Positions 8,478 through 16,811 of a stretch of 64,000 bases of DNA are shown here, in pieces (positions within the stretch are counted from its first letter, which is position 1; every line of letters begins with the position of its first letter). The notes beneath the pieces were generated by a model, which had not been told where the DNA came from, ran no database searches, and worked only from the letters and a program-made list of their open reading frames with translations. Source of the stretch: a virus; IMG/VR virus record IMGVR_UViG_3300044644_000679, positions 1-64,000 of that record; one strand, given 5' to 3'. Both the position numbers and the translations under genes were made by a program.

Positions 8478-9918
8478 TAATTTTTAGCTTATCTAATGTA
8501 TTCTGATCTACCATACCAGTATCTCCAACTGGTTGATTCTTAAATTCATTACGTGTTTTAAGTTCTCTTAACTTGGCGTGAGATCCCTGCATTACCATGT
8601 TGATATAATCACCATCGTCCAAACCTCCACCATGCCTTGAAACAATTGGCACAAGCTTCCTATTGCCAGCATTTGGCCCATCTTCTGCTAGTTCTTCTGG
8701 AGATTTGATTTTGAATATACTGAATGATGTACATAGCCAAATCAATCTGTCCGATCCAGAAACAGCGTCTGTGCTTTCTTTTGTTATGCCGTCACGGTTC
8801 AATTGTACAAAGGACAAGCATGGTATGTCAAGCTTGACGCAAAGATTATGTAGCGATGTAATCTGAAAACCAAGTGCTTGGTACTCTTGTATATTATTAG
8901 TAATAGAAGTGGATGACATTAACTTAAGATAATCATATATAATAAGACAGTTATTTGTCTTGCCATTATCACCCATCTTGACTTCTTGCATAACCCAACG
9001 TTTAATTAGGTTAAGTATTTGTTCAAATGGTTTTCCAGCAACGCTAACATAACTATAAGGTATAGACTCAATCTTTTCAATTGCTTCCATTACCTTGCGT
9101 CGTTTTTCTTCATCTTCTGTAAACTTACCAGTGGCTACTTCATTGATTGGAACTCCACTTATGTTTGCCAATAGTCTATTTAAATGATCTTCCTTACTCA
9201 TTTCAGTATCTAACATCAATACTGGAACTCCACCAGAAGATACATTTAATGCTACATTATCAGCGAACACGCTTTTCCCAACTTTGGGTCGTGCTGATAT
9301 TAAATCAACACACTTCCTTCGCAATCCACCGCCAATTGCTTCATCATACTTGTTGAAGCCGGTTGGAATGCCTATAATGTCACATTTATTTTCTTCTAGA
9401 AACTGTATATAATCTTTGGCATCCTTGCCAATCTTTTCTGGAAGATCGCCGCTATCATCTTCCCTTAAGAAATCAGTAACTGGATTCTCCAGTATTTGTA
9501 TAATCTCATTTATAGACTCAGCACCAGTAACACTATCTACATCTTTATGAATTTTTGCAGTAAGACCTTTTATCTTACGTGCAAATTCAAACTTCTTCAT
9601 CTGTATTGCAAAGCTAAACACATTATCTTTGTTGATTGGGAAGTCCATTAAAGACTTAATATACTTCAACTCTTGATCTGTGTTTATGCTTTCAGAAAGA
9701 TTCAACTGATCTGCTGCCGACAGTATTGATGGTATATCTACTTTCTGATCGTTGAGAATAACCTTTTCAATGCACTTAAACAATATTTGATTATTCAAAT
9801 GTCCGAAAGTATCTTGACTCACTACGTCAGATATAGCTACATATCCATCTATACCGTGCTGCAATAGTCCAGCTAAAACGGCTCTTTCTGATCCAATATC
9901 AGTTAGTTTAACTTCCAT
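8452..9918 (-). CDS. dnaB: Replicative DNA helicase, DnaB family
   Basis: A 488-residue hexameric 5'-3' helicase. The N-terminal DnaB domain opens ERAVLAGLLQH. The RecA-like motor has Walker A ARPKVGKSVFADN, Walker B region LIIYDYLKLM and the SVxQLNRDG motif. The start at 9918 is chosen because ATG follows the stop of the upstream gene with one base between; a longer frame to 9996 would overlap that gene. It lies between the primase and a small zinc-ribbon protein, forming a helicase-primase operon. Confidence 0.93.
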   Translation of the reverse strand: MEVKLTDIGSERAVLAGLLQHGIDGYVAISDVVSQDTFGHLNNQILFKCIEKVILNDQKVDIPSILSAADQLNLSESINTDQELKYIKSLMDFPINKDNVFSFAIQMKKFEFARKIKGLTAKIHKDVDSVTGAESINEIIQILENPVTDFLREDDSGDLPEKIGKDAKDYIQFLEENKCDIIGIPTGFNKYDEAIGGGLRRKCVDLISARPKVGKSVFADNVALNVSSGGVPVLMLDTEMSKEDHLNRLLANISGVPINEVATGKFTEDEEKRRKVMEAIEKIESIPYSYVSVAGKPFEQILNLIKRWVMQEVKMGDNGKTNNCLIIYDYLKLMSSTSITNNIQEYQALGFQITSLHNLCVKLDIPCLSFVQLNRDGITKESTDAVSGSDRLIWLCTSFSIFKIKSPEELAEDGPNAGNRKLVPIVSRHGGGLDDGDYINMVMQGSHAKLRELKTRNEFKNQPVGDTGMVDQNTLDKLKINGLAEDQE

Positions 9919-9919
9919 A

Positions 9920-10339
9920 TTATTTGCCGGTGCATCGATTGCAACGGTAGTAATCTCCATGAACAAACTTGGGATCTTCCTTGAATGATTTTCCACAAAC
10001 GTGGCACTCTACTTCTACTCTTTTATGTGGTTGACGGCGACGGGGTGTTCTCTCAAACTGTGGAGTTTCTACATCCTTAAACTCGCCCGTGTCTTTCCAC
10101 TCGTTCTTTCTGGCTCTCACGGCTTCTTTTCTCCTAGTATTAGAATTACTATCCTGCTTAAAAACAGTAAAATCTTCATTCACGCTTGCAGGAGGCGTGG
10201 AAGATTGTATTTTCTTTATGCTTTCCTTTTTCACTTCTTTTGGAACGCTGGCTACGGTTGGACTATCACCAACTAGTGCTTTTAATAAAGCTTGCTTTTG
10301 CTCATCGTTAAGCATATTTATAAAATCGTTCATACTCAT
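9920..10339 (-). CDS. Small zinc-ribbon protein next to the helicase
   Basis: A 139-residue, highly charged protein. The C-terminus holds CHVCGKSF ... YRCNRCTG, a four-cysteine zinc ribbon. The middle is low-complexity and arginine-rich. It is translationally linked to dnaB (stop and start one base apart). No function is recognised. A replisome accessory role, such as helicase loading or ssDNA binding, is possible from position only. Confidence 0.7.
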   Translation of the reverse strand: MSMNDFINMLNDEQKQALLKALVGDSPTVASVPKEVKKESIKKIQSSTPPASVNEDFTVFKQDSNSNTRRKEAVRARKNEWKDTGEFKDVETPQFERTPRRRQPHKRVEVECHVCGKSFKEDPKFVHGDYYRCNRCTGK

Positions 10340-10812
10340 GATCGTTTACCTTTCTCAAGTAGTATATCGGCTTTTCTCTTTAGTTCAAATACTTTACCAT
10401 CTAATGATTGTAGCCTAGCCTCTGCTACTTCTCTCATATTTTCTAGCGATGCAGCATATGAATTACTATTAGCTAATATGTGCTTCTTAGATTCGTGCTT
10501 AGTATACTGACCAAACTCTTGACTATTCTTAACAATTAGCTTTTCCATTTGATCATTGCACCAGTTCAATGCCACTTTATTCTTACTTATTTCGTCTTGA
10601 ATGTAGGTAGCGTAACCATATAAAAGATATGCGGCATCAAATAGTTCTGTTTGTGTTAACTTCCTAAGTTGATCAGAGGACATATCTGCTACAAACAAAT
10701 ATTCTTCTCTAAAAGAAGAGAACTTTGTATTACTCAAATTTATATAGTCATTAATTGATGCTATATATTCTGCTAACTTATCAGATGCCTTTAATTCTTT
10801 GTCGCCACTCAT
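10336..10812 (-). CDS. Helical protein, candidate UvsY-like recombination mediator
   Basis: A 158-residue, mostly alpha-helical, charged protein with likely coiled coil from about 90 to the end. It is two genes downstream of uvsX. Size, helical nature and position resemble UvsY mediators that load UvsX onto SSB-covered DNA, but no diagnostic motif could be matched by eye. It overlaps both neighbours (4 bp with 9920-10339, 32 bp with 10781-11203). Confidence 0.55.
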   Translation of the reverse strand: MSGDKELKASDKLAEYIASINDYINLSNTKFSSFREEYLFVADMSSDQLRKLTQTELFDAAYLLYGYATYIQDEISKNKVALNWCNDQMEKLIVKNSQEFGQYTKHESKKHILANSNSYAASLENMREVAEARLQSLDGKVFELKRKADILLEKGKRS

Positions 10813-11203
10813 CGTCGCTTTCTGAATATTTTAGGGTTATTAGTTCAATTCCATTCAACTCACACCAGTTTATCTTATCATCGTCACGAACTTGACCTTT
10901 TATGAAGTCTGCTTTGCTCCTATGAAAGAATGGATTGTACTCATAGTGCTGCTCTCCATGAACCTCAACCCCCAGTTTAATAGAAGGAATATAAAAGTCA
11001 AGGTACAGTACAGATTTTCTATGTAAGGCTGTGCTTCCCGGTAACTTTACTTCTTCTAGTATTCTATAACTATTGTAGATTTCTTTTAGTAAGTTTCTAG
11101 CCCGAATATGATATTTAGATCGCTTACGCTTGTCATCATTAAAAACATCATATCCAGTTAGATTCCACGCATATTCTTTACCATTTATGCCGGTAACTTT
11201 CAA
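10781..11203 (-). CDS. Putative PD-(D/E)XK endonuclease (Vsr/DUF559-like)
   Basis: A 140-residue protein with a compact nuclease signature: LYLDFYIPSIKLGVEVHGEQH (about 66-86), where the D...E-V-x-G-x-Q-H pattern matches very-short-patch-repair and DUF559/DUF2726 endonuclease folds. It ends with the strand GIELITLKYSE. It lies directly after uvsX with a 4 bp overlap, so a recombination or repair role is plausible. Substrate unknown. Confidence 0.7.
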   Translation of the reverse strand: MKVTGINGKEYAWNLTGYDVFNDDKRKRSKYHIRARNLLKEIYNSYRILEEVKLPGSTALHRKSVLYLDFYIPSIKLGVEVHGEQHYEYNPFFHRSKADFIKGQVRDDDKINWCELNGIELITLKYSESDDEWRQRIKGI

Positions 11204-12306
11204 TGAAGCTCCTTTATCTTGTTATAAATAAATGATGAAATTGCTAGATTGCCATTCAAGAATTCTGCTACGTTGTTAACGCCTTGAAACTTAAAGAATC
11301 TTTCTATTTCGTCTGGAGTCTTGCCTATCTGGTTTTCTTCTAGCACCTTAGAAACAATGGGATTTTCTGGTTCATCTACGGCACACTGTATAGTATACCA
11401 AGCACCAGCCGCTTTGATAAGTCTAAACTCACAGGCAATCTGAATTATCTCTTGTACTTCGTCAACTCCAACCCCGTACTTAATCCAACTTTCTGCTGTA
11501 CTATTTGGCCTACCGCCAGCGGTTGATGTTTTTATTACCCAGTTTGCTATCTGACCAACGTGTACACCAGTATCTTTTGGAACTTGCCACTTTCCGCGAT
11601 GGGTGATCACCATGTTTGTACCGGCTTGATATTGTAACATGTTTCCACAATCTGCCATCTTTTGTGGTGCATATGGAGATCCGCCAGTATTAGCAATATT
11701 ATGAGTAATACAAATTAATATAGTCTTATTCTTCATAAGCGTACCACTAATACGCTTGAAAAACATGGAGAGTAATCTTGGCAAAGCATTTCTTACGCCC
11801 GTTCTAACTTCTCCCTCTAGCTCACACGCTGGAACCATATTAGATAGTGAGTCTGTAATTATGAGGCAACCGGGATCATTGTTAATATAAAACTCAATAA
11901 TGTTTAAGAAGTCTTCTGCTGATAGAACTCTCTCATCAGTTGATTCTATAATGATAATATTATCTGGTTCTAGACCTTTAATACCATCAAAGTTTTGCTT
12001 AGATAGTCTACCCTCTGTGTTTATATAAATGATTCTTTTGTTGAGCTTTTGACACTTGGCAGCAAAATGTAATGCTGTTGTGGTTTTTCCGCTTTTTGGA
12101 TCTCCCGTCATTACTACTACAGATCCTTCTCTTAGCCCACCGCCCAAAGCAATATCAAGGGCTGGAGATATTCCTATAACTCCCAGACTATTTATATTTT
12201 GAAGAACTTCTGTTCCACTCCTAACAACATCGCCATACTTACTTACTATAGAATTACTAACCGCATCTTCTGAAAACTTACCTGTTATCTTTTTGGTTTT
12301 GCTCAT
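11200..12306 (-). CDS. uvsX: UvsX/RecA-like recombinase
   Basis: A 368-residue strand-exchange ATPase. The N-terminus leads into GISPALDIALGGGLREG and the Walker A motif GDPKSGKTT (68-76). LIITDSLSNM is Walker B, and ICITHN is the sensor region. The length is close to T4 UvsX (391) and E. coli RecA (352). It should drive recombination-dependent replication and repair along with the nearby nuclease-like and helical proteins. Confidence 0.92.
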   Translation of the reverse strand: MSKTKKITGKFSEDAVSNSIVSKYGDVVRSGTEVLQNINSLGVIGISPALDIALGGGLREGSVVVMTGDPKSGKTTTALHFAAKCQKLNKRIIYINTEGRLSKQNFDGIKGLEPDNIIIIESTDERVLSAEDFLNIIEFYINNDPGCLIITDSLSNMVPACELEGEVRTGVRNALPRLLSMFFKRISGTLMKNKTILICITHNIANTGGSPYAPQKMADCGNMLQYQAGTNMVITHRGKWQVPKDTGVHVGQIANWVIKTSTAGGRPNSTAESWIKYGVGVDEVQEIIQIACEFRLIKAAGAWYTIQCAVDEPENPIVSKVLEENQIGKTPDEIERFFKFQGVNNVAEFLNGNLAISSFIYNKIKELH

Positions 12307-12818
12307 AAATTCCTCAGTTGGTTCAACGTTGTCCTTTTTGTATTATAGCCGCTAGACGATCTAGTTTCAAGCGGTGTATTTTCTTCTTTAACTTCAAGAT
12401 TAACTTGGGGTTTATTTTGTTCTTCTTCAATCTTCTTTTGATATTTGGCAATTACTTTTTCTGCTTCTGGGCTAATCTTATATCCTCTTCCATTTTGCAC
12501 ACCAAGTACCAGTAGCCTATCAAAGTCTTTTGATTTTATAGCTTGCAATATAGCTTCTTCGCTATATTTCTTTTTAAGCTGAACCGCAGCACCGTGCTGT
12601 TTCTTCCACAACCAATGTAGTGGATCACCTTTAGTCCAGAACTTATATGAAGGTTTACCCAAGTTCAATTTTTCAGATCTTCTCAAAACTATATATTCTG
12701 CAACATATGCTTCAAAAGTACAGTATTCACCAGTATGAATATGCTTGTATTTATGAGTTTCTGACCATTCTTTTTGATACGTCTGATTAAATAATTGCGG
12801 CTTATCTTTGTTTGACAT
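12303..12818 (-). CDS. Hypothetical protein in the recombination cluster
   Basis: A 171-residue basic protein with an aromatic-rich middle (SYKFWTKGDPLHWLWKKQHG) and a disordered, Glu/Lys-rich C-terminal third. It overlaps uvsX by 4 bp. I do not recognise the family. Confidence 0.7.
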   Translation of the reverse strand: MSNKDKPQLFNQTYQKEWSETHKYKHIHTGEYCTFEAYVAEYIVLRRSEKLNLGKPSYKFWTKGDPLHWLWKKQHGAAVQLKKKYSEEAILQAIKSKDFDRLLVLGVQNGRGYKISPEAEKVIAKYQKKIEEEQNKPQVNLEVKEENTPLETRSSSGYNTKRTTLNQLRNL

Positions 12819-13230
12819 AGTTATAAATTATCGCCTCTTCAAAACATTGATCAATATTATCTTCTTCTTCAAGCTGTTTTATCAGCTCTGGAATAACCCA
12901 GATACTTTTTTCAACTCTAGATTCAAACACTTTTCCAACAGTATAAGTTTGCCTCTCTGACTGCCCAAAAGAAGCAAGGATAGATCTTGTTAGATAAACA
13001 CCGTCTGAGTTGCATGTATCAACTTCAATGGAATTAGATCTATACTGTAGACCAACTTTGGTTACACCCAGATTTTTTTGTTTACAATAATCTTTAAGCT
13101 CTAACCACTCTGAATACTCTCTTAAGTATATTTCTTCATTGTTTGTCAGGGTTGCTCTTATCCAAGTATTGTACTTGTTTTTTTTATATTCTTCTAGCCA
13201 ATCTTGATATGATCTTATGAAATTTATCAT
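12802..13230 (-). CDS. Hypothetical protein
   Basis: A 142-residue mixed alpha/beta protein in the uvsX-PhoH operon. No recognised motif and no membrane segment. It overlaps both neighbours by 4-17 bp, so it is surely translated with them. Confidence 0.68.
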   Translation of the reverse strand: MINFIRSYQDWLEEYKKNKYNTWIRATLTNNEEIYLREYSEWLELKDYCKQKNLGVTKVGLQYRSNSIEVDTCNSDGVYLTRSILASFGQSERQTYTVGKVFESRVEKSIWVIPELIKQLEEEDNIDQCFEEAIIYNYVKQR

Positions 13231-13511
13231 CTTATTTTAGTAACACATTCGTGCTTTATTGGAGTAACTTTTCTTTTTTCATCTATCATTGTAGATGCAC
13301 TTTCTGTCATTATAGTAGCACCGTTCTGACGAGCAAACTGCTGATCGATCAATGTTTTTGGTGGTTCTACTTTATTTTTCTTGATATGTTTTTCTATAGC
13401 TCCAGAAGCTCTATCTAAATCTGTTGCTATTTGTTCTATTGATTGTCCAGACTTAAATTTTTCTTCAACATAAAAAGCTTCTGCTTTTCCAAGTGGTCCT
13501 GTTTTAGCCAT
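13227..13511 (-). CDS. Small helix-turn-helix protein
   Basis: A 94-residue protein. Residues 12-40 (AFYVEEKFKSGQSIEQIATDL, then DRASGAIEKHI) read as a helix-turn-helix of the homeodomain/resolvase type. It may be a DNA-binding regulator or terminase-small-like protein. It overlaps its neighbours by 4-8 bp. Confidence 0.65.
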   Translation of the reverse strand: MAKTGPLGKAEAFYVEEKFKSGQSIEQIATDLDRASGAIEKHIKKNKVEPPKTLIDQQFARQNGATIMTESASTMIDEKRKVTPIKHECVTKIR

Positions 13512-13851
13512 TGATGAAACTCCTTTGCGCTCTAGTCATATATAGTGAGTTCTTGCTTTTCAAATACGATGTATAATAATTGTATGTTTGTTGACTTACG
13601 GGCTTATACTCTAATCTTAGATTAGACTCTCTATGACTGTCTGCTCCATAAGGATCATAAGGTTGATTATTGAATGTGATGATGGCATATTTCATCTGAA
13701 CCCTACCTTCACCCATGTCGGTAGTAATAGTCTTAGCAAAAACTCGTTCAGATTCATCTGTGATGGATCTGCCAAGTTTGTTTAACAATACTTCATGAAT
13801 TTCTTTCTTATCAATATTTTCAAAACTATCTGATGAGCTAATAAACTTCAT
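13504..13851 (-). CDS. Hypothetical protein
   Basis: A 115-residue protein without recognised domains. The second half is rich in Tyr, Asn and Ser. It overlaps the zinc-ribbon gene by 4 bp and lies in the same operon. Confidence 0.65.
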   Translation of the reverse strand: MKFISSSDSFENIDKKEIHEVLLNKLGRSITDESERVFAKTITTDMGEGRVQMKYAIITFNNQPYDPYGADSHRESNLRLEYKPVSQQTYNYYTSYLKSKNSLYMTRAQRSFING

Positions 13852-14198
13852 TTTTCACCTGTCATTATATATTTAGTTCTTTGGGTTTCTGACATTTTAT
13901 TTATTTCTTTTTTGGAGGCAGACCCCAATGAAGAAAAGTGCGAGTCATTACCCACACTCTTCTTCGATTGGGCTTCTATCTCAGACTTCTCGTAGTGACC
14001 TTTTTTAGACCAATTTCTATCCGCGAGACTTCCAATAGTCTTAGGTTCTGACATAAAAGAAGCTATGCCACCATATATTACCCTTCTCAGACCTTCTTTT
14101 CCACAATTTGTACATTGAGTCAAAGCATCATCTTTTATAGATTGGTAAACGTCCTTCATTTCATGCGAACATTCATCACAAACGTAGTCATATAGCAT
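13848..14198 (-). CDS. FmdB-like zinc-ribbon protein
   Basis: A 116-residue protein. The N-terminus MLYDYVCDECSHEM...QCTNCGKEGLRRVI matches the FmdB putative regulatory zinc-ribbon domain (two CxxC pairs). The rest is polar and probably disordered. Function in phages is unknown. Confidence 0.75.
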   Translation of the reverse strand: MLYDYVCDECSHEMKDVYQSIKDDALTQCTNCGKEGLRRVIYGGIASFMSEPKTIGSLADRNWSKKGHYEKSEIEAQSKKSVGNDSHFSSLGSASKKEINKMSETQRTKYIMTGEK

Positions 14199-14205
14199 TT
14201 TTTCC

Positions 14206-14898
14206 TCAAGATTCTAGAGCGTGTAAAACCGCTCCTAATATTCCATTTCTTTGTATATCTTGATAACCTAAACCGCAAATACCAATACCATTGATATTAC
14301 TTAATTTATCTATACATTCTAATAATCCATTACCACGATACAAGTCTGTTTGTTTTGTATCGCCATTGATCATAACCTTAGAATTCTCGCCCATTCTTGT
14401 TATAAACATTTTAATCTGCTCTAATGTGCAATTTTGGGCTTCATCTAAAATCATATATGCATTATGGAATGTTGATCCTCTCATTGTTTCTAACGGCTCA
14501 AATCTTATTCTTCTAGTATTATAGTACAAGCCAAACTTATCTCTGCCTAGAAAATATTTAAGATTTTCTTCCATAGGCTGTAAGTATGGTTTAATTTTGT
14601 CCCCAAGTTCTCCCGGTAAAGAACCAATATCTTTGCCAGTGCAAACTAAGGGTCTTGTTACTATAATGGATTCTATCTTATCCTTCATAAGATGTTCAGC
14701 AGCTATACCGGCAGCAATAAAAGATTTGCCAGTACCAGATGGGCCAGTGCAAAAAATAATATCATTCTCAACAATAGATAAGATATATTCTTTTTGATTG
14801 TCTGTTTTAGCTATTAAAACATTTTCTTTAGGAGTTTGCTTTTTATTTTTTTTGTTGTTATTATTCTTTCTCGGATTGTTATTTGCCGCTGCTGCCAA
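14206..14898 (-). CDS. phoH: PhoH-like ATPase
   Basis: A 230-residue P-loop ATPase/RNA helicase-like protein. Walker A is CTGPSGTGKSFIA (about 51-63), Walker B is AYMILDEAQN, and SKVMINGDTKQTDL is the sensor motif. The first 25 residues are Asn/Lys-rich. PhoH is common in phages of aquatic bacteria; its role is unsettled (RNA metabolism or phosphate stress). It overlaps the dUTPase gene by 20 bp. Confidence 0.92.
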   Translation of the reverse strand: MAAAANNNPRKNNNNKKNKKQTPKENVLIAKTDNQKEYILSIVENDIIFCTGPSGTGKSFIAAGIAAEHLMKDKIESIIVTRPLVCTGKDIGSLPGELGDKIKPYLQPMEENLKYFLGRDKFGLYYNTRRIRFEPLETMRGSTFHNAYMILDEAQNCTLEQIKMFITRMGENSKVMINGDTKQTDLYRGNGLLECIDKLSNINGIGICGLGYQDIQRNGILGAVLHALES

Positions 14899-15298
14899 AG
14901 CCGTTGTCTCCTCGTTGCGAGGAACCTAACGTTTCATGGACCTCCATACTTACGCGAGGAACCTCTTGGAATATAATCTGAGCGATTCTATCCCCGGTAT
15001 TTATACCTACAACTTCATCAGAAGTGTTGTATAAGCATACCATTATTTCTCCTCTATATCCGCTATCCACTACCCCTGCTAAAACATCAATTCCATGTTT
15101 AACTGATAGTCCCGATCTGGGCCAAATTAAACCGGCAAAGTGTTCTGGCATTTGTATTGCTATCCCCGTTCTGACAGTCTTACGTTGTTTTGGTGGTATG
15201 ACGGTATCAAGCACTGAGTATAAGTCAAATCCTGCGTCATTTATATTAGCTTTTGTTGGAACTTTGGCATTATTATCAAGTAATTGAACAGAAATCAT
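14879..15298 (-). CDS. dut: dUTPase (trimeric dUTP diphosphatase)
   Basis: A 139-residue enzyme hydrolysing dUTP to dUMP, supplying ThyX and keeping uracil out of DNA. All five motifs are visible: AGFDLYS, PRSGLSVKHG, GVVDSGYRGEI, GDRIAQIIF and the C-terminal RGDNGFGSSG. It overlaps nrdB by 4 bp. Confidence 0.95.
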   Translation of the reverse strand: MISVQLLDNNAKVPTKANINDAGFDLYSVLDTVIPPKQRKTVRTGIAIQMPEHFAGLIWPRSGLSVKHGIDVLAGVVDSGYRGEIMVCLYNTSDEVVGINTGDRIAQIIFQEVPRVSMEVHETLGSSQRGDNGFGSSGK

Positions 15299-16374
15299 AG
15301 ATCGAATCCTCCTAGGTCAACATCCTCTAAGTCATTCTTACTAGCACCAATCTTATATGAAGTAATTTCATGCTCTTGTGGTGCAACTTGTACTGATTCA
15401 CTATTCATCCAAGGGTCAGTCCATCCAGATATTGGGTTTCTACAACCCTTATCGTATGGTAGTCCTATATTCTTTCTTCTGGTCATACATAGCCAATCAA
15501 TGTATTCAGCCATTACCTTTTCATTTAAGCCAATGATTGATCCATCTTTAAATAGATATTCTGCCCATGCTTTTTCCTCATTTGCTGCGGATTCAAACAT
15601 TGCTACGGCTTCTTCTTGGCATTCTTCTGCTATCTTTACAAATCCCTCTTCTGGAACATTATGAAGAATCTTAATAATTTCCTGAGTATTATAAAGATGT
15701 AATGCCTCATCGCGTTTTATTAGTTTAATAATGTCTGCATTACCGATCATTTTCTTATTTTCTGCAAACGCGAATGCAGAAATAAATGAGACATAAAATC
15801 TAACTGCTTCAAGTATGTTAACGCTAATGAGAGTTAGGTAAATCTGCTTTTTTATATCTTTAACTTTGCCGGAATGACCTACTTCTCGTAAAGCGTTATA
15901 TTCTTTTATTGCTACATTAGCTCGTTTGAGAATTTCTTTGTCTGTTAAACAGCTATCTAATATTTCACTAGGATTATTATATACGTTCTTAATAATATAT
16001 GTATAGCTGTAACTATGAATTTGTTCGAAAAATTGCCAAACATTCATACAAGCTTCTAATTCTGGATTAGAAACATACTGATTGAAGCTTGGAACACCCC
16101 TACAAATAACTGAATCAAGCATAGTTTGATATTTAAGATTAGATGTGAAAATAAATCTTTCATTCTCACTCATAATATCATCATTTTTGAAGTCATTACG
16201 ATCTTTCTTCAGTTCTATTTCTTCTGGACGCCAAAAGAATTCAATTTGTTTCTTATATAAATCAAAAAATACTGGATATTTAAATTTATCATATCTCTGT
16301 AATGATAAGTTTTCGCCTAAAAATAATGGTTGCTTCAAGTAGTCAACGTTTTTAGTATTTAATATTGTTTTCAT
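15295..16374 (-). CDS. nrdB: Ribonucleotide reductase class I beta subunit
   Basis: A 359-residue radical-generating subunit. The iron ligand and radical motif EQIHSYSY shows Glu, His and the tyrosine four residues after the His. Further ligands appear in EAVRFYVSF and RDEALH. It works with NrdA to make dNDPs. An HNH gene separates it from nrdA and overlaps its start by 23 bp. Confidence 0.95.
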   Translation of the reverse strand: MKTILNTKNVDYLKQPLFLGENLSLQRYDKFKYPVFFDLYKKQIEFFWRPEEIELKKDRNDFKNDDIMSENERFIFTSNLKYQTMLDSVICRGVPSFNQYVSNPELEACMNVWQFFEQIHSYSYTYIIKNVYNNPSEILDSCLTDKEILKRANVAIKEYNALREVGHSGKVKDIKKQIYLTLISVNILEAVRFYVSFISAFAFAENKKMIGNADIIKLIKRDEALHLYNTQEIIKILHNVPEEGFVKIAEECQEEAVAMFESAANEEKAWAEYLFKDGSIIGLNEKVMAEYIDWLCMTRRKNIGLPYDKGCRNPISGWTDPWMNSESVQVAPQEHEITSYKIGASKNDLEDVDLGGFDL

Positions 16375-16801
16375 GTTCCAATCTTCTTTCTATAGCTTTA
16401 TTTATATCATCAAAAAAGCCTAACTCTTTGCGTTTACCATTAATTTGTATTCTTACTTGCCACTTTTTTCTTATTTTATTCCAAGAAATACCTCTATACC
16501 CACTAGTTGAATCTTTTCTAACATGTGAATTACTTTGATTAATTTCTTGTGTGACATCTCGTAAATTATTAATACAATTATTCTGTTTATTTCTATCAAT
16601 GTGATCTATTTGATTTTTAGGCCATTCATCATAATACAAATACCATGCCAATCTGTGTGCTTTATATCTTTTATATCCTACTGATATTACTATATACCCC
16701 TTATTATCAATAGTACCTGCGATATCTCCCGCCTTTGTATATCCCAAATTAGGATTTATTTTCCAGAATATATTTCCAGTGTTGGGGTCATATAATAACA
16801 T
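16352..16801 (-). CDS. HNH endonuclease with AP2-like domain, between nrdA and nrdB
   Basis: A 149-residue putative homing endonuclease. HRLAWYLYYDEWPKNQIDHID and NCINNLRDVT form the HNH core, and the C-terminal GYRGISWNKIRKKWQVRI is an AP2-like DNA-binding segment. The start at 16801 lies just after the nrdA stop. A longer frame to 16870 would overlap nrdA. No promoter is seen, so it depends on nrdA transcription. Confidence 0.87.
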   Translation of the reverse strand: MLLYDPNTGNIFWKINPNLGYTKAGDIAGTIDNKGYIVISVGYKRYKAHRLAWYLYYDEWPKNQIDHIDRNKQNNCINNLRDVTQEINQSNSHVRKDSTSGYRGISWNKIRKKWQVRIQINGKRKELGFFDDINKAIERRLEHENNIKY

Positions 16802-16811
16802 TTCTTTTAAA

